From an uncultured Psychrobacter sp. (GTDB taxonomy: Bacteria > Pseudomonadota > Gammaproteobacteria > Pseudomonadales > Moraxellaceae): 64,000 bases of DNA. The stretch is taken from assembly GCF_947500265.1 (NCBI RefSeq), contig NZ_CANMRN010000001.1, forward strand, positions 1 through 64,000, in the 5' to 3' direction. Positions 27,083-38,400 of this stretch are shown here, piece after piece. Positions within the stretch are counted from its first letter, which is position 1. Every line of letters starts with the position of its first letter. The position numbers and the translations under genes were made by a program. The notes below the pieces were generated by a model. The model worked only from the letters and a program-made list of their open reading frames with translations, was not told the origin of the DNA and did no database searches.

Positions 27083-28129
27083 ATGAAATTAGCACCCATT
27101 TTTTCGATAAGTGTGCTAGCCGCGATGAGCCTTTTAGGTTGTTCAAACCAATCCAGTAATGGTATGACTTCCTCAGAAGAAGCCACTGTTTTACGTTTCT
27201 CACATTTCTATCCTGCAACATCTGATATTAATAAAGAGATTTTTGAACCTTGGGCAAAAAAAATCGAAGCTGATTCGGGCGGGCGTCTTAAAGTTGAGGT
27301 ATATCCTTCGGCCACTATTAGTAAAGCGGATACAGCTTATGAGTCTGCTGTAAAAGGAACCATTGATATTGGCTCACAAGTACAAGGTTATACAAGTGGT
27401 CGATTCCCACTATCTCAGATTGCAGAGCTTCCAGGATTATCTAACTCATCAACACAAACAGGCTGTATGCTGCAAACTTTGTATGACAATGGTACGATTG
27501 CTGACGAGTATAAAGATTCTCACTTGCTCTTTATGTTTGCCACAGGGCCTGGAACCTTGCACAGTACTAATAAATTGATCAGAACTCCTGAGGATATGAG
27601 AGGTATGCGTATTCGTAGGCCTTCAGCAGTTGCAGGTGACATCATCGAAAGTATGGGAGCTTCTCCTGTGGGGCTGCCTGCCAATGATATATATACTTCT
27701 TTACAGCGTGGTGTAGTTGATGGATTAAGCTTTCCGTGGGAAGCTATGGAGACCTTCAAACTAAATGAGTTGACGAAGTATCATACTAATATGCCATTTT
27801 ATAGTTCTGCTTTAATGGTAACTATGAATAAAGCTAAGTATGAAGGTCTGCCAGAGGACTTGAAACAAGTTATTGATGACAATTCAGGTATGGCGCTTAG
27901 CAAGAAAGTAGGGGCTATGTGGGATAAGACTTATTCAACGCAGCTACAAGCAGCTATCGATCAAGGAGATGAAGTTGTCGATATCCTAGACCCACTCAAT
28001 GACCCAGATTGGAAAGGCCCACTTGAAAAAGGTACAAAGAAATATCTTAATGATGTGGAGTCTTTAGGACTAGATTCTTACGGGGTCTATGATAAGGCTA
28101 AAGAAGCTAGTGTAGTCTGTAAAGTGTAA
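27083..28129 (+). CDS. TRAP transporter substrate-binding lipoprotein (DctP family)
   Basis: The product is 348 residues from ATG 27083, with AAGGA at 27071; the TTG at 27077 is too close to that site. It has a lipoprotein signal with lipobox LLGC (Cys20), so it is tethered in the periplasm. The body is a DctP-type binding protein: LRFSHFYP at the start, then GMRIRRPSAVAGDIIESMGA, whose Arg usually grips the substrate carboxylate, and GVVDGLSFPWEAM. No DctQ or DctM membrane subunits are nearby, so it must use a permease encoded elsewhere or act as a binding protein only. A terminator follows at 28166. Confidence 0.88.
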   Translation: MKLAPIFSISVLAAMSLLGCSNQSSNGMTSSEEATVLRFSHFYPATSDINKEIFEPWAKKIEADSGGRLKVEVYPSATISKADTAYESAVKGTIDIGSQVQGYTSGRFPLSQIAELPGLSNSSTQTGCMLQTLYDNGTIADEYKDSHLLFMFATGPGTLHSTNKLIRTPEDMRGMRIRRPSAVAGDIIESMGASPVGLPANDIYTSLQRGVVDGLSFPWEAMETFKLNELTKYHTNMPFYSSALMVTMNKAKYEGLPEDLKQVIDDNSGMALSKKVGAMWDKTYSTQLQAAIDQGDEVVDILDPLNDPDWKGPLEKGTKKYLNDVESLGLDSYGVYDKAKEASVVCKV

Positions 28130-28165
28130 TCTCACAAAAGTTTTAGCTAAAATATAGCTAAACTG

Positions 28166-28198
28166 AAAAAGCCTCAACTTTGAGCTGAGGCTTTTTTT
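28166..28198 (+). terminator. Rho-independent terminator after the TRAP protein gene
   Basis: Stem AAGCCTCA / TGAGGCTT with a 9-base loop, followed by seven T residues, 37 bases after the stop codon. Confidence 0.9.
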
Positions 28199-28226
28199 GT
28201 TTTTCTGATTATAACTATTTCAAGAT

Positions 28227-28547
28227 TTACTTACCTAGGACAAGCTGTCCACCAGAAAAGCTAATGCACCCCTCACAAAACCAAGAATTTAATCTCCTTG
28301 CATAAGGTACATCTGCTGGGACATCTAATTGATAGGGACGACCACAGTACTCACAGTGTACGTCATCTAAATAAACCTGACATTCTGCAAGTGCAGTAAA
28401 TAATGCATTAATCTCCGTGTTGTGGTCATAACAAAGCAGTTCTAAATGCGCTATATAATCACTGGGCGACGCATAGGACCAATACTCATAGCACAGACGC
28501 TTTGCTGTATCATCCAGAGCTGAATCAAAGACAAAGTTCAAACTCAT
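28227..28547 (-). CDS. Small zinc-ribbon-like protein of the integrative element
   Basis: The product is 106 residues from ATG 28547, with a strong AAGGAG site; the longer frame to 28634 has none. Two CxxC pairs, in CEYCGR and WFCEGC, are separated by about 20 residues and probably form a zinc ribbon. The rest is helical and acidic. No family is recognised. It is the last gene of the integrase operon, 10 bases after the preceding small gene. It may be a DNA- or protein-binding accessory factor of the element. Confidence 0.7.
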   Translation of the reverse strand: MSLNFVFDSALDDTAKRLCYEYWSYASPSDYIAHLELLCYDHNTEINALFTALAECQVYLDDVHCEYCGRPYQLDVPADVPYARRLNSWFCEGCISFSGGQLVLGK

Positions 28548-28557
28548 AACATTCTCC

Positions 28558-28848
28558 TTAGTATCCATAGCCAGTGTGTGGTAGTAGCTCGTAAAGCTCA
28601 CTCTGTAGCTGACTACACATATCATCAACGACATAGTCAGGATTGGTCTCTAAGCGCGTCTGAACCCATATGCGCAGCGCCATATGATTATCAAAGCAAC
28701 TATCAACACTTAGGAACCTAGCTAAACCAGTACCTGACTGAATACAGAGCTCACAAATAAGGTAGTTAGCAATATTATCTGCGCCATTACTGACATAGCC
28801 ACTAGGTTTAAACGTCGCATGCAGTTTATCGTAATCAATCATTTTCAT
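28558..28848 (-). CDS. Small Cys-containing protein of the integrative element
   Basis: The product is 96 residues from ATG 28848. The start overlaps the integrase stop by 14 bases, which indicates translational coupling; the longer frame lies inside the integrase. It contains ICELC near residue 30 and two more Cys residues. No fold is recognised. It probably belongs to one transcription unit with the integrase and the zinc-ribbon protein. Confidence 0.6.
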   Translation of the reverse strand: MKMIDYDKLHATFKPSGYVSNGADNIANYLICELCIQSGTGLARFLSVDSCFDNHMALRIWVQTRLETNPDYVVDDMCSQLQSELYELLPHTGYGY

Positions 28849-30046
28849 TGTGAGGCCCCTTATCGGTAGATACCTGAGCAATCTGACTGCGATTGACCAA
28901 TGCTTCAAATGCACTACCATCCTGCCGAGTCATATTCGGTACGTAACGGCTATAAGTATTAAACAGCATCTTGGTTGTAGAGTGCCCCATTTGACTGGCA
29001 ATCCATTCAGGACTTTCGCCAGCAGCCAACCATAGCGTTGCTGCGGTATGACGAGTCTGATAAGCATTGCGCTTCTTCAGACCTAAAATCTTAAGAGTAG
29101 GGTGCCAAACACGTTTATTCACGTTGTTGTAATCAAGTGGCTCACCCGTATGCGCACAAAACACATAATCAGATCGCTTATAAGTGATGGCCTGCTGTTC
29201 CTTCAGAGCATCGTAGACCCAAGGTGACATTTGAATCGCACGGTAAGACTCTTGAGTTTTAGGAGGAACAATTTTGCCTTTAACATAAGCTTGTTTGATT
29301 ACAATCTCACGTCGATCAAAGTCAATGTTCTCCCACGTCAATCCATCGATCTCACTCGTACGCATCCCTGTGAAAAAACGTACCAGATAATAATTGCGAT
29401 AGTCTGCTCTCACCCCATTAATAAACGTCCAAACCTCACTTAGTGTGAATGGTTGGATATCTGTTTTAGGTTGCTTGAGCGCATTGATATCGTAGTAAGG
29501 ATTATCAAATTTATAGCGTTTAGCTGCTTCTTTTAGTATCATACCTAAAGGTACCATTATCGAATTGATGCGTGCCGCTGACAGATGTTTGTTAGCTTTT
29601 CCGTACGTTACTTTGGCGAGCGATGAACGGAAGGCTAATACATCTGTCTTTTTTATGAGATGAATGGGTTTAGTCCCAAACTTAACAATCAAGTACATAT
29701 CAATAATCTCCTTTATTTTGCGCTTATAAGTATCACGCCATTCAATTTCTTTTTCAGAGAACCATAATTCTGCAAACTGTTCAAAAGAGGGCGTATCGGT
29801 ACTAATGCATTCCTTGCGGTCGTTTAACGCTACCATCTGTGCCGCTTTATCACTTTTTGGAAAGTACTTAGCGTAGTTGAACAGTCCTAAGATGATTTCT
29901 GCTTCCATTTTCTCAGCCACCTTCTCAAGCTTCTTGCAATTCGCTGGCGTGTCTGTAAGGTTTGTCGTCTCCCGACAGCGTATACCCATATAATAAAAAT
30001 CGACAAATAGCATATTGCTTCCTTTACGCCTTCTGATACTAGCCAT
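28835..30046 (-). CDS. Tyrosine-type phage integrase
   Basis: This 403-residue site-specific recombinase has an N-terminal Arm-binding domain (about 1-65) starting MASIRRRKGS, a SAM-like core-binding domain (about 85-180), and a catalytic domain. The catalytic domain has Arg in TGMRTSEI, HxxR in TRHTAAT, GH in MGHSTTK and the nucleophile in FNTYSRYVP. All active-site residues are present. It is transcribed away from the tRNA-Val gene with the AlpA/Xis-like gene just upstream, the usual layout of a small integrative element or prophage remnant that uses a tRNA as attachment site. Confidence 0.92.
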   Translation of the reverse strand: MASIRRRKGSNMLFVDFYYMGIRCRETTNLTDTPANCKKLEKVAEKMEAEIILGLFNYAKYFPKSDKAAQMVALNDRKECISTDTPSFEQFAELWFSEKEIEWRDTYKRKIKEIIDMYLIVKFGTKPIHLIKKTDVLAFRSSLAKVTYGKANKHLSAARINSIMVPLGMILKEAAKRYKFDNPYYDINALKQPKTDIQPFTLSEVWTFINGVRADYRNYYLVRFFTGMRTSEIDGLTWENIDFDRREIVIKQAYVKGKIVPPKTQESYRAIQMSPWVYDALKEQQAITYKRSDYVFCAHTGEPLDYNNVNKRVWHPTLKILGLKKRNAYQTRHTAATLWLAAGESPEWIASQMGHSTTKMLFNTYSRYVPNMTRQDGSAFEALVNRSQIAQVSTDKGPHNEND

Positions 30047-30057
30047 CCTATTTCTCC

Positions 30058-30273
30058 TTATTGTAGTGCCATGGCGTTGATGCTACCGGCAATGCCAGTG
30101 CGCATATCTTTTTCAATTTCTTCCCAAATGTATAAAATCTTACGACCACCGAACGGGCGTATATAATGAATACCTTCGATAAGCACACTATCTTTGAGCT
30201 CATTACGGATAGTACGAGGGTTATATTTGATGAGCTCAGAAAGCTCTTGGGTAGTTAGGTAGGTATGTGACAT
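30058..30273 (-). CDS. AlpA/excisionase-like DNA-binding protein
   Basis: The product is 71 residues from ATG 30273, preceded by AAGGAA; the longer frame to 30294 is less likely. It has a MerR/AlpA-type winged helix: TTQELSELIKYNPRTIRNEL, then a basic GGRKILY wing. Such proteins control integrase expression or excision direction. It ends 11 bases before the integrase start, so the two are co-transcribed. It is divergent from the XRE regulator, and the control region between them carries two palindromes. Confidence 0.8.
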   Translation of the reverse strand: MSHTYLTTQELSELIKYNPRTIRNELKDSVLIEGIHYIRPFGGRKILYIWEEIEKDMRTGIAGSINAMALQ

Positions 30274-30360
30274 AATAAATTCCTTGTAAGCCAATTAAAT
30301 AACTAGGTTATTTTATCGAGACAATAAATAGTTTTATAAAAGTAATTTGTTGTTCGATAG

Positions 30361-30399
30361 AAGTACTTTACTAGCTATCGTTAGTCGATGCAAGTACTT
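30361..30399. promoter_or_regulatory. Pair of AAGTACTT palindromes, likely repressor operators
   Basis: The 8-bp palindrome AAGTACTT occurs at 30361-30368 and again at 30392-30399, between the divergent xis-like and XRE genes. A related AAAGTAATTT lies at about 30339 and AAGTACTA at about 30690. Spacing of 31 bases (about three helical turns) fits cooperative binding. The XRE protein encoded at 30424 is the obvious candidate ligand. Confidence 0.55.
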
Positions 30400-30423
30400 T
30401 TTTAGTCTATTAAGGAATTATTA

Positions 30424-30648
30424 ATGATTTTATGTAATTTACCAGTGCTACTAGCTGAACGACGTATGAAGGTGGCAGATCTAATAAGGATGACAGGAAT
30501 TAGTAAGTCGACAGTGCACAAGATCTATAACGAACAGACCTCAAGAATAGATTTTGACACTATGGATAAAATTTGTGAGGCATTAGATATTGAGGTAGGT
30601 GATTTATTTACTTATGTACCTAACGACTCGCTAGATAAAGAGAAGTAA
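30424..30648 (+). CDS. XRE/Cro-type helix-turn-helix regulator
   Basis: This 74-residue protein is almost entirely a Cro/CI-like HTH domain (AERRMKVADLIRMTGISKST, then VHKIYNEQ), ending DIEVGDLFTYVPND, a wording common in small YozG-like regulators. AAGGA precedes the ATG. It probably represses the divergent xis-int operon through the nearby palindromes and keeps the element silent. Autoregulation is likely, since one palindrome lies 25 bases from its start. Confidence 0.87.
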   Translation: MILCNLPVLLAERRMKVADLIRMTGISKSTVHKIYNEQTSRIDFDTMDKICEALDIEVGDLFTYVPNDSLDKEK

Positions 30649-30850
30649 ATAAATATTGAAAGTGTTTTAGTTAATTTAGGGTGGAGGTCGAAAGTACTAC
30701 TCTGAAAGAAAGGCGAAATAGATAGCAGGCGCAACTTAGGCACAATTTGGGCACACACGTTTTTTGATGATGTTTGCTAAAGGTGAGAAAAGAGATAATT
30801 TGAATCGACGTATAGTTTCCTTTTCCGCTACAGCCCATATTTTACGGACA

Positions 30851-30884
30851 AAAAAAAGCCCCAATCTTAAGATTGGGGCTTTTC
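30851..30884 (-). terminator. Terminator of the tRNA-Val transcript
   Basis: Perfect stem AGCCCCAATCTT / AAGATTGGGGCT. On the minus strand it is followed by a run of seven T residues. It lies six bases past the tRNA 3' end. Confidence 0.88.
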
Positions 30885-30889
30885 GAATC

Positions 30890-30966
<77 letters not shown>

Positions 30967-31277
30967 ATTTAGGTTGAGCATTTTAGCAAGTTTCCCAGAC
31001 TTTGCAAGTCTTTTTTAGCATAAACCTCTTTTATTATCATAATATTTGATATTCAGGCTTATATTAGATATTTGGATATATTTTTGTGTATATTTACTAA
31101 ATATCTAATTTAATACGTTTAGTTTTTATTGTTAATAAACAGGGTAACGCTAATGATTAAACTCTTATAACTGGTATGATATCTCTCTAAACGACGTAAT
31201 CATCATGATAATAATGGCTTCAAGTCAGTTATGCTGAGTAAGCGTTAAACAAATGTTAAAAACAGTTGGAGAATAAC
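30967..31277. other. Intergenic region upstream of the GST gene and the tRNA
   Basis: 311 AT-rich bases with divergent promoters for tRNA-Val (leftward) and the reductase gene (rightward). No gene or repeat seen. Confidence 0.4.
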
Positions 31278-32255
31278 ATGGGTCTCTTGGTAGATGGGCA
31301 GTGGCAAGACAAGTGGTATGAGACAAAAGAGAGTGGTGGCCGCTTTCAGCGTGAAGATGCTGGTTTTAGAAACTGGGTAACGGTAGATGGTAGCGCAGGG
31401 CCAACAGGTATTGAGGGCTTTAAAGCCGAACCTGATCGCTATCATCTATACGTGTCGCTAGCCTGTCCTTGGGCACACCGTACCCTTATCTATCGCAAGC
31501 TTAAAGGCTTAGAAGACATCATTCCGATATCTGTAGTACATCCATATATGGGTGAGTATGGTTGGACGTTTGCAGAAGGTGCAGGCGTCGTTGCTGATCC
31601 AGTTATCAATGCAGACTATGCCTATGAGTTGTATACCAAGGCCAAGCCAGACTATACAGGCCGTGTCACCGTACCTATCTTGTGGGATAAAAAAACAAAC
31701 ACAATCGTGAGTAATGAATCATCTGAAATCATTCGCATGTTTAACTCTGCCTTTGATGAGGTCGGGGCACTAGCAGGTAGTTTTGTGCCAGCAGAGTTAT
31801 TGCAAGAAATTGATGATATAAATACCTTCGTCTATTCAACTATCAACAATGGCGTGTATAAGACAGGATTCTCTACCACACAAGAGGCTTACGAAGAGGC
31901 TTTGATTGAGCTGTTTGCGGCATTAGATACACTTGAGACGCGCTTAGCACATCAGCGTTACCTGACAGGTAGCACCATAACTGAGGCAGATTGGCGACTG
32001 TTTACGACGTTGGTTCGTTTCGATGCTGTCTATGTTGGGCACTTTAAATGCAATCTGCGCCGTATCGTTGACTATCCAAACCTTTGGGGCTATCTGCGTG
32101 ATTTATATCAGGTACCTGGTATCGCAGAGACAGTAAATATGAATCATATCAAGCAGCATTATTACACTAGTCATGCCAATATCAACCCCACGCGTATTGT
32201 CCCTACTGGCCCAGTGCTTGATTTTAATGAAACACATGACCGTGCACGTCTATAG
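31278..32255 (+). CDS. yqjG: Glutathionyl-hydroquinone reductase (Xi-class GST)
   Basis: The product is 325 residues from ATG 31278, with GGAG nine bases upstream; a TTG at 31266 lies before it. It has a thioredoxin-like N-terminal domain with catalytic Cys in LACPWAHR (near residue 58) and a helical C-terminal domain. It matches the ECM4/YqjG family, which reduces glutathionyl-hydroquinones and related conjugates with glutathione in the cytoplasm. It is a single-gene unit ending at a terminator shared with hemB. Confidence 0.92.
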   Translation: MGLLVDGQWQDKWYETKESGGRFQREDAGFRNWVTVDGSAGPTGIEGFKAEPDRYHLYVSLACPWAHRTLIYRKLKGLEDIIPISVVHPYMGEYGWTFAEGAGVVADPVINADYAYELYTKAKPDYTGRVTVPILWDKKTNTIVSNESSEIIRMFNSAFDEVGALAGSFVPAELLQEIDDINTFVYSTINNGVYKTGFSTTQEAYEEALIELFAALDTLETRLAHQRYLTGSTITEADWRLFTTLVRFDAVYVGHFKCNLRRIVDYPNLWGYLRDLYQVPGIAETVNMNHIKQHYYTSHANINPTRIVPTGPVLDFNETHDRARL

Positions 32256-32276
32256 TTTTATTTATTAGAAGATATT

Positions 32277-32318
32277 CAAAAAAAGCCCCAGCTACTAATA
32301 GGTAGCTGGGGCTTTTAC
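32277..32318. terminator. Bidirectional terminator between yqjG and hemB
   Basis: Stem AAAAGCCCCAGCTACT / GGTAGCTGGGGCTTTT with A-run and T-run on either side, between two converging genes. Confidence 0.9.
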
Positions 32319-32343
32319 ATTATAAAAGGTATTACAACTACTA

Positions 32344-33378
<1,035 letters not shown>

Positions 33379-33538
33379 TTATCATATTACATGGTTAAAA
33401 TAATATCGCTATAAGCGATATTTTATAGAATTAGCTTATCAAAATCTGTGCTTTATAAGTGGCCGTGTATAAAGACAGCTTGTATAAAGAGAGCTTATAT
33501 AAAGTGAGCCTACTATAACCAAAAGACGTCAGTAAAAG

Positions 33539-33571
33539 CAAAAAGCCCCACCACGTTAAGTCGGTAGGGCT
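33539..33571 (-). terminator. Terminator of the RND efflux operon
   Basis: An imperfect stem AGCCCTACCGAC / GTGGTGGGGCT on the minus strand followed by TTTTT, about 65 bases after the outer-membrane channel gene. The remaining gap to hemB (33352-33538) is the hemB promoter region. Confidence 0.75.
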
Positions 33572-33634
33572 GATAGTACGTATCGACTGTCAATGTGATG
33601 ATAGAGCTGCGTCATCAGATTAAGGCTAGGTCAT

Positions 33635-35449
33635 TTAAGGCTCAACAATCTGGGTCACAGGAACTTGCTCAACACTATTGTTATTGAAGCGAGTCTCTTC
33701 AGTGACCACGCCGACAGCGGCATCCTTCTTACCATCATCATTCACATCAACGATAGCAGTCGGTTTGAAAGTAGTCGTTTCTACCGCTTGCGACTGCTTA
33801 ATGGCGACAGCTTCTTGCGGCGTAGTCACACGCGCTGAACCAGCTGCTTTGATGGCATTTGTCGCTTTGGTTTTTGCACTAGTAGCAGTTCCAGTGACAA
33901 TCTGCGCCAAGTTGGTGTGCTGCGGTACAGGGATGACAGACGGTACATCAAGGTTCGCACCGCCACCAAGCGCTTGGTACAGCTCAATCTGGCTAACGAT
34001 TTTCTGTAGCTCTAAATCTAGGATACCTTGCTGAGTAGAGAACAGTGAACGCTGCGCATCAAGTACGTCTAAGTAATTGTCCAGACCTGCTTTAAAGCGC
34101 GCATCTGCTATCTGATATGTCTGCTCAAAATTATCTTGCAGACGATACTGCGCCTCTAACTGCTCACCAAGTGTCGCACGCGTAGCAAGTACATCTGACA
34201 CTTCACGGAATGCCGTTTGAATAGAGCTCTCATAACTAGCAAGCGTTTGCTCACGTTCGATTTGAGCCACATCATAGTTGGCGTCTAAACGGCCTGCGTC
34301 AAAGATAGGAACGCTCACGCTAGGTCCAAACGACCAGCCAACGGCACCATTTTTGAATAAGTCATTTAAGCTGCCGCTACTGACGCCCACACTACTGGTC
34401 AAGCTAATAGATGGGAAGTAAGAGGCACGTGCCACTTCTATATTCGCACCAGCAGCTTTTAAGTTGTATTCTGCCTGTAGCACGTCAGGACGATAACGTA
34501 GTAATTCACTTGGTAGACCGGCATTAAATATCTGCTGGCTAGTAATATTACTGACAGCAGGTGTTGGGATAAGCTCGTTTGGAATCGCGCCACCAACCAA
34601 GTACTGCAATGCATTGCGTGATTGAAGAACGCTAGTCTGGGCACGTAATACAGCAAGCTTGGCATTCTCTAATGAGGCAGAAGACTGTAGTGAAGGTAGC
34701 TTAGGATCGATACCTGCTTCAAAACGTTTATCCGCGATAAATAGCGAACGCTCACGACTCTCAACTGTAGCTTCAGCCAGTTTTAATTGCGCTAAGCTAT
34801 AGCTTAGGTTGGCGTAGCTTTGCGCAATATTACTAATCAAGCTGATTTGGGTCGCATCTTTGGCTGCTGTGGTCGCCAAAAAGTTCTGCAATGCTTGATC
34901 TTTTAAGCTTGAGATTTTACCCCAAAAGTCGAGCTCGTAATTGGCAAGACCCAAGTTGACACTGTAGCTACTACTAGGATTTCGATCAGTACGATTCTGT
35001 GCTGAGCGAGTATAACCAGCACTGCCGTTGATAGCTGGCAAATCGTTAATATCGGTAATCTGATACTGTGCACGTGCTTTTTCAATGGCTAGGCGCGCAC
35101 TTTCAAAGTCTTTGTTTTTTTCAAGACCGAGAGCAATCAGACCTTTTAGGCGCTCATCGCTATAAAAATTCTGCCAGCGTTGACTGGCAATGCTTGCTTG
35201 GTCAGCACTACTGACAGTCTCTTTGTCAAATGCACCATAAGATTGCTGCATAGGTATATTAGGCTCTGCTAGCACAGGGCGCATATCTGCTTTTGGAATG
35301 GTGTTACAAGCGGCCATGCTTATTGCTAGCGCAGTCAGACCCAACAGGCGGCCACTGTTTTTGCGCAAACGAGATAGTGCTGGCTGCGCATCGATAGCTG
35401 TCATAGCTACCGATGACGAGTTAGTGATAGATGTTTTTTGAGCACTCAT
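33635..35449 (-). CDS. RND efflux outer-membrane channel lipoprotein (OprM/AdeK type)
   Basis: This 604-residue outer membrane factor is the exit duct of the tripartite pump. It has an N-terminal signal with lipobox MAAC (Cys48) and the two repeated OEP halves of the TolC fold (about 85-300 and 310-500), including a typical LRYRPDVLQAE segment. It overlaps the RND pump stop by four bases (ATGA). It is unusually long: about 100 residues follow the normal end of the fold, rich in Thr, Ala and Val and containing a DVNDDGKKD calcium-loop-like stretch. That tail is probably periplasmic and is not part of the standard family. Confidence 0.93.
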   Translation of the reverse strand: MSAQKTSITNSSSVAMTAIDAQPALSRLRKNSGRLLGLTALAISMAACNTIPKADMRPVLAEPNIPMQQSYGAFDKETVSSADQASIASQRWQNFYSDERLKGLIALGLEKNKDFESARLAIEKARAQYQITDINDLPAINGSAGYTRSAQNRTDRNPSSSYSVNLGLANYELDFWGKISSLKDQALQNFLATTAAKDATQISLISNIAQSYANLSYSLAQLKLAEATVESRERSLFIADKRFEAGIDPKLPSLQSSASLENAKLAVLRAQTSVLQSRNALQYLVGGAIPNELIPTPAVSNITSQQIFNAGLPSELLRYRPDVLQAEYNLKAAGANIEVARASYFPSISLTSSVGVSSGSLNDLFKNGAVGWSFGPSVSVPIFDAGRLDANYDVAQIEREQTLASYESSIQTAFREVSDVLATRATLGEQLEAQYRLQDNFEQTYQIADARFKAGLDNYLDVLDAQRSLFSTQQGILDLELQKIVSQIELYQALGGGANLDVPSVIPVPQHTNLAQIVTGTATSAKTKATNAIKAAGSARVTTPQEAVAIKQSQAVETTTFKPTAIVDVNDDGKKDAAVGVVTEETRFNNNSVEQVPVTQIVEP

Positions 35450-38400
35450 TGTGTATTGTCTCCAAGACTTGCAGGCTGATAACTCTCAGAAGGTGTTGGG
35501 TTATGCGAGTTAGGCGTACCATTGCCACCATCTTTATCATTGGGTGTATTGTTCTCATATTTATGCGGGAACGCACTACGCACCCAGATATAGAACATTG
35601 GGATAAAGAAGATACCTAAGAGGGTTGCTGTGATTACCCCACCAACAACACTAGTACCAATAGCGTTTTGACTGCCTGAACCTGGCCCATTCGCCAAGAA
35701 TAATGGCACAACACCCAGACCAAAGGCAAGCGAGGTCATGATAATCGGACGCAAACGTTGGCGTGCTGCGGTCATGACGGCCTCTCTGAGACTGTAACCT
35801 TCCTCTTGGTGTTCTTTTGCAAATTCAATAATCAAAATGGCGTTTTTGGCGGATAGACCAACGACAGTCAGAAGACCAACTTGCAAGTAGATATCATTGG
35901 CAAAACCACGTAGCCAGGTAAATATCACTGCACCCAATACCCCAAGTGGAATCACTAGTAGCACAGAGAAGGGAATAGACCAGCTTTCGTACAAGGCTGC
36001 CAAACATAAGAAGACAACTAGGATTGAAAGCGCATAAAGCATCGGCGCTTGGGCACCTGATTTTTGCTCTTCCAATGACATGCCTGTCCACTCATAACTG
36101 ATACCTTCAGGTAGCTTGTCTATCATCGCTTCCATCGAGCTCATTGCTTCACCAGTACTTAGTCCTGGTGCGGCGCTACCTTGGATGTTCATTGACGGTA
36201 GGCTGTTGTAACGAGTAAGACGCGGTGAGCCTGACTGCCACTCACTACTAGAGAATGCATCGAATGAAATCATATCGTTCATGTCATTTCGTACATACCA
36301 TTTGCCAATATCATCAGGGTTGGTACGGCTGCTGGCTTCACCTTGTACATAGACGCGTTTGATACGGCCACGATCGATAAAGTCATTAACGTAGCTTGAG
36401 CCCCACGCTGTTGAAATGACGCTATTGATATTGCTTAGTGACAGGCCATAAGCCGCCGCTTGTTCTTGATTGATATTTATTTTAAGTTGTGGCGAGTCTT
36501 CTTGCCCGTTAGGACGTACGCCAGCTACTTGATCGTTCTGCGCGGCCATACCTAAGAGCATGTTTCGGGCTTCAAGTAGCCCATCGTGTCCAAGGTTACC
36601 ACTGTCCTGAATCATTAAGTCAAAACCACTGGCGTTACCAAGCTCGGTAATCGCTGGTGGGACGATGGCAAATACTTGTGCTTCGTTTAGCTGAGTAAAG
36701 AAGTATCCCATCGCTCGACCAGCGACAGCTTGAGCGGTATTTTCATCGCCCGAGCGTTCCTCCCAGTCTGATAAGCGCACAAACGCCAGACCCATATTCT
36801 GACCTTGACCTGCAAAACTAAAGCCTGCAATGGTAAAGACCGAAGCGATATTATCGGTTTCTTGGGTATCGTAATAGTTTCTAACTTTATCCAATACATC
36901 TTGTGTCTCATCTAACGTAGAGCCAGCCGGGAGCTGAACCAAAGTAAACATAATACCTTGATCTTCTTCTGGTAAAAATGAGCCTGGAATACGTAAGAAC
37001 ACGACCGCCATGATACCGATGATGGCTGCATAGCCAATCATATATAACCATTTAAAACGAATGCTTTTGCCGACAAAGTTCTCGTAAGAACGGCTAAGTT
37101 TAAAGAAGCCACGGTTGAACCAACCAAAAAAGCCTTTTTGCTTTTCGGTACTGCCTTTTTCATGACTTTTGCCACGTTTTAGCAAGGTCACACATAGGGC
37201 AGGGGTAAATACAAGCGCGACCATGGCAGAGAGCACCATGCTGGTAATCAGCGTGATAGAGAACTGACGATAAATCACACCTGTTGAACCACCAAAGAAG
37301 GCCATCGGTACGAATACTGCAGACAAGATAAGCGCAATACCAATAACGATTTTACTGATTTCGCCCATTGACTGGATAGTTGCATCTTTGATAGAGATGT
37401 GAGGATCTTCTTCTAGTATTCGCTCGACGTTCTCTACGACGACGATCGCATCATCGACCAGTAGACCGATAGACAATACCATGGCAAACATGGTCAACAC
37501 GTTGATACTGAAGCCAGCAACGTATAGCACTGCAAAGGTACCTAATAGAACAACAGGTACTGCAAGCGTTGGAATAATGGTTGCGCGCCAGTTCTGTAAG
37601 AAAATGAACATGACGATAAATACTAAGACAATGGCTTCGATAAGCGTATGTACAACTTGCTCGATAGAAAGCTTCACGAATGGCGTTGTGTCATAAGGAA
37701 CAACTGATGCTAGACCTGTTGGGAAGTTTTGCTCCAGCTCTGCCATACGCGTGGCAACAGCTTCGCGAGTTTCAAGCGCGTTAGCACCGCCTGCAAGTGA
37801 AATACCTAGACCGGCGGCTTCTTGTCCATTATATAAAGACAAAATACTATAGTTCTCACTACCGATTTCGACATCTGCTACATCACCCAAACGTACTTGT
37901 GCACCAGAAGTATCCGTTTTTAGCAAAATGTTTTCAAACTCTTCAGGCGTTTGTAGATAGCTTTGAACAGTAACAGTAGCGTTGATAACCTGTTTGTCTG
38001 TGTCGGCAGGTGCTTGCCCCAATTGACCAGCAGATACCTGAGCATTCTGTGCTCGTATCGCATTGACGACATCTGAAGGTATCATGTTGTAGCTACGTAG
38101 GCGTGATGGGTCTAACCAAACACGCATCGCATAAGTAGAACCAAAGACCTGAACGTCACCCACACCTTCGACACGACTGATCGAATCAAGGACGTTAGAG
38201 TTAATATAATCGGCAATATCCGACCGATCCATATTGCCGTCTTCAGAGATAAACGCCTGTACCATCATAAAACTGCTAGATGATTTGTTGACGTTGACAC
38301 CTTGACGCTGCACTGATTCAGGTAGCGAGCTCATCGCGGCTTGTAGTTTATTCTGTACCTGCACTTGCGCAGTATCAGAGTCGGTACCGTTTTCAAAGGT

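Noticed and set aside
28100..28230. Second copy of the tRNA-Val 3' end as the far attachment site
   Set aside because: No matching string was found here or, by eye, further left; the far attachment site remains unlocated.
33678..34034. 118-codon plus-strand frame
   Set aside because: Antisense to the outer-membrane channel gene, Val/Ala/Ser-rich, no independent support.
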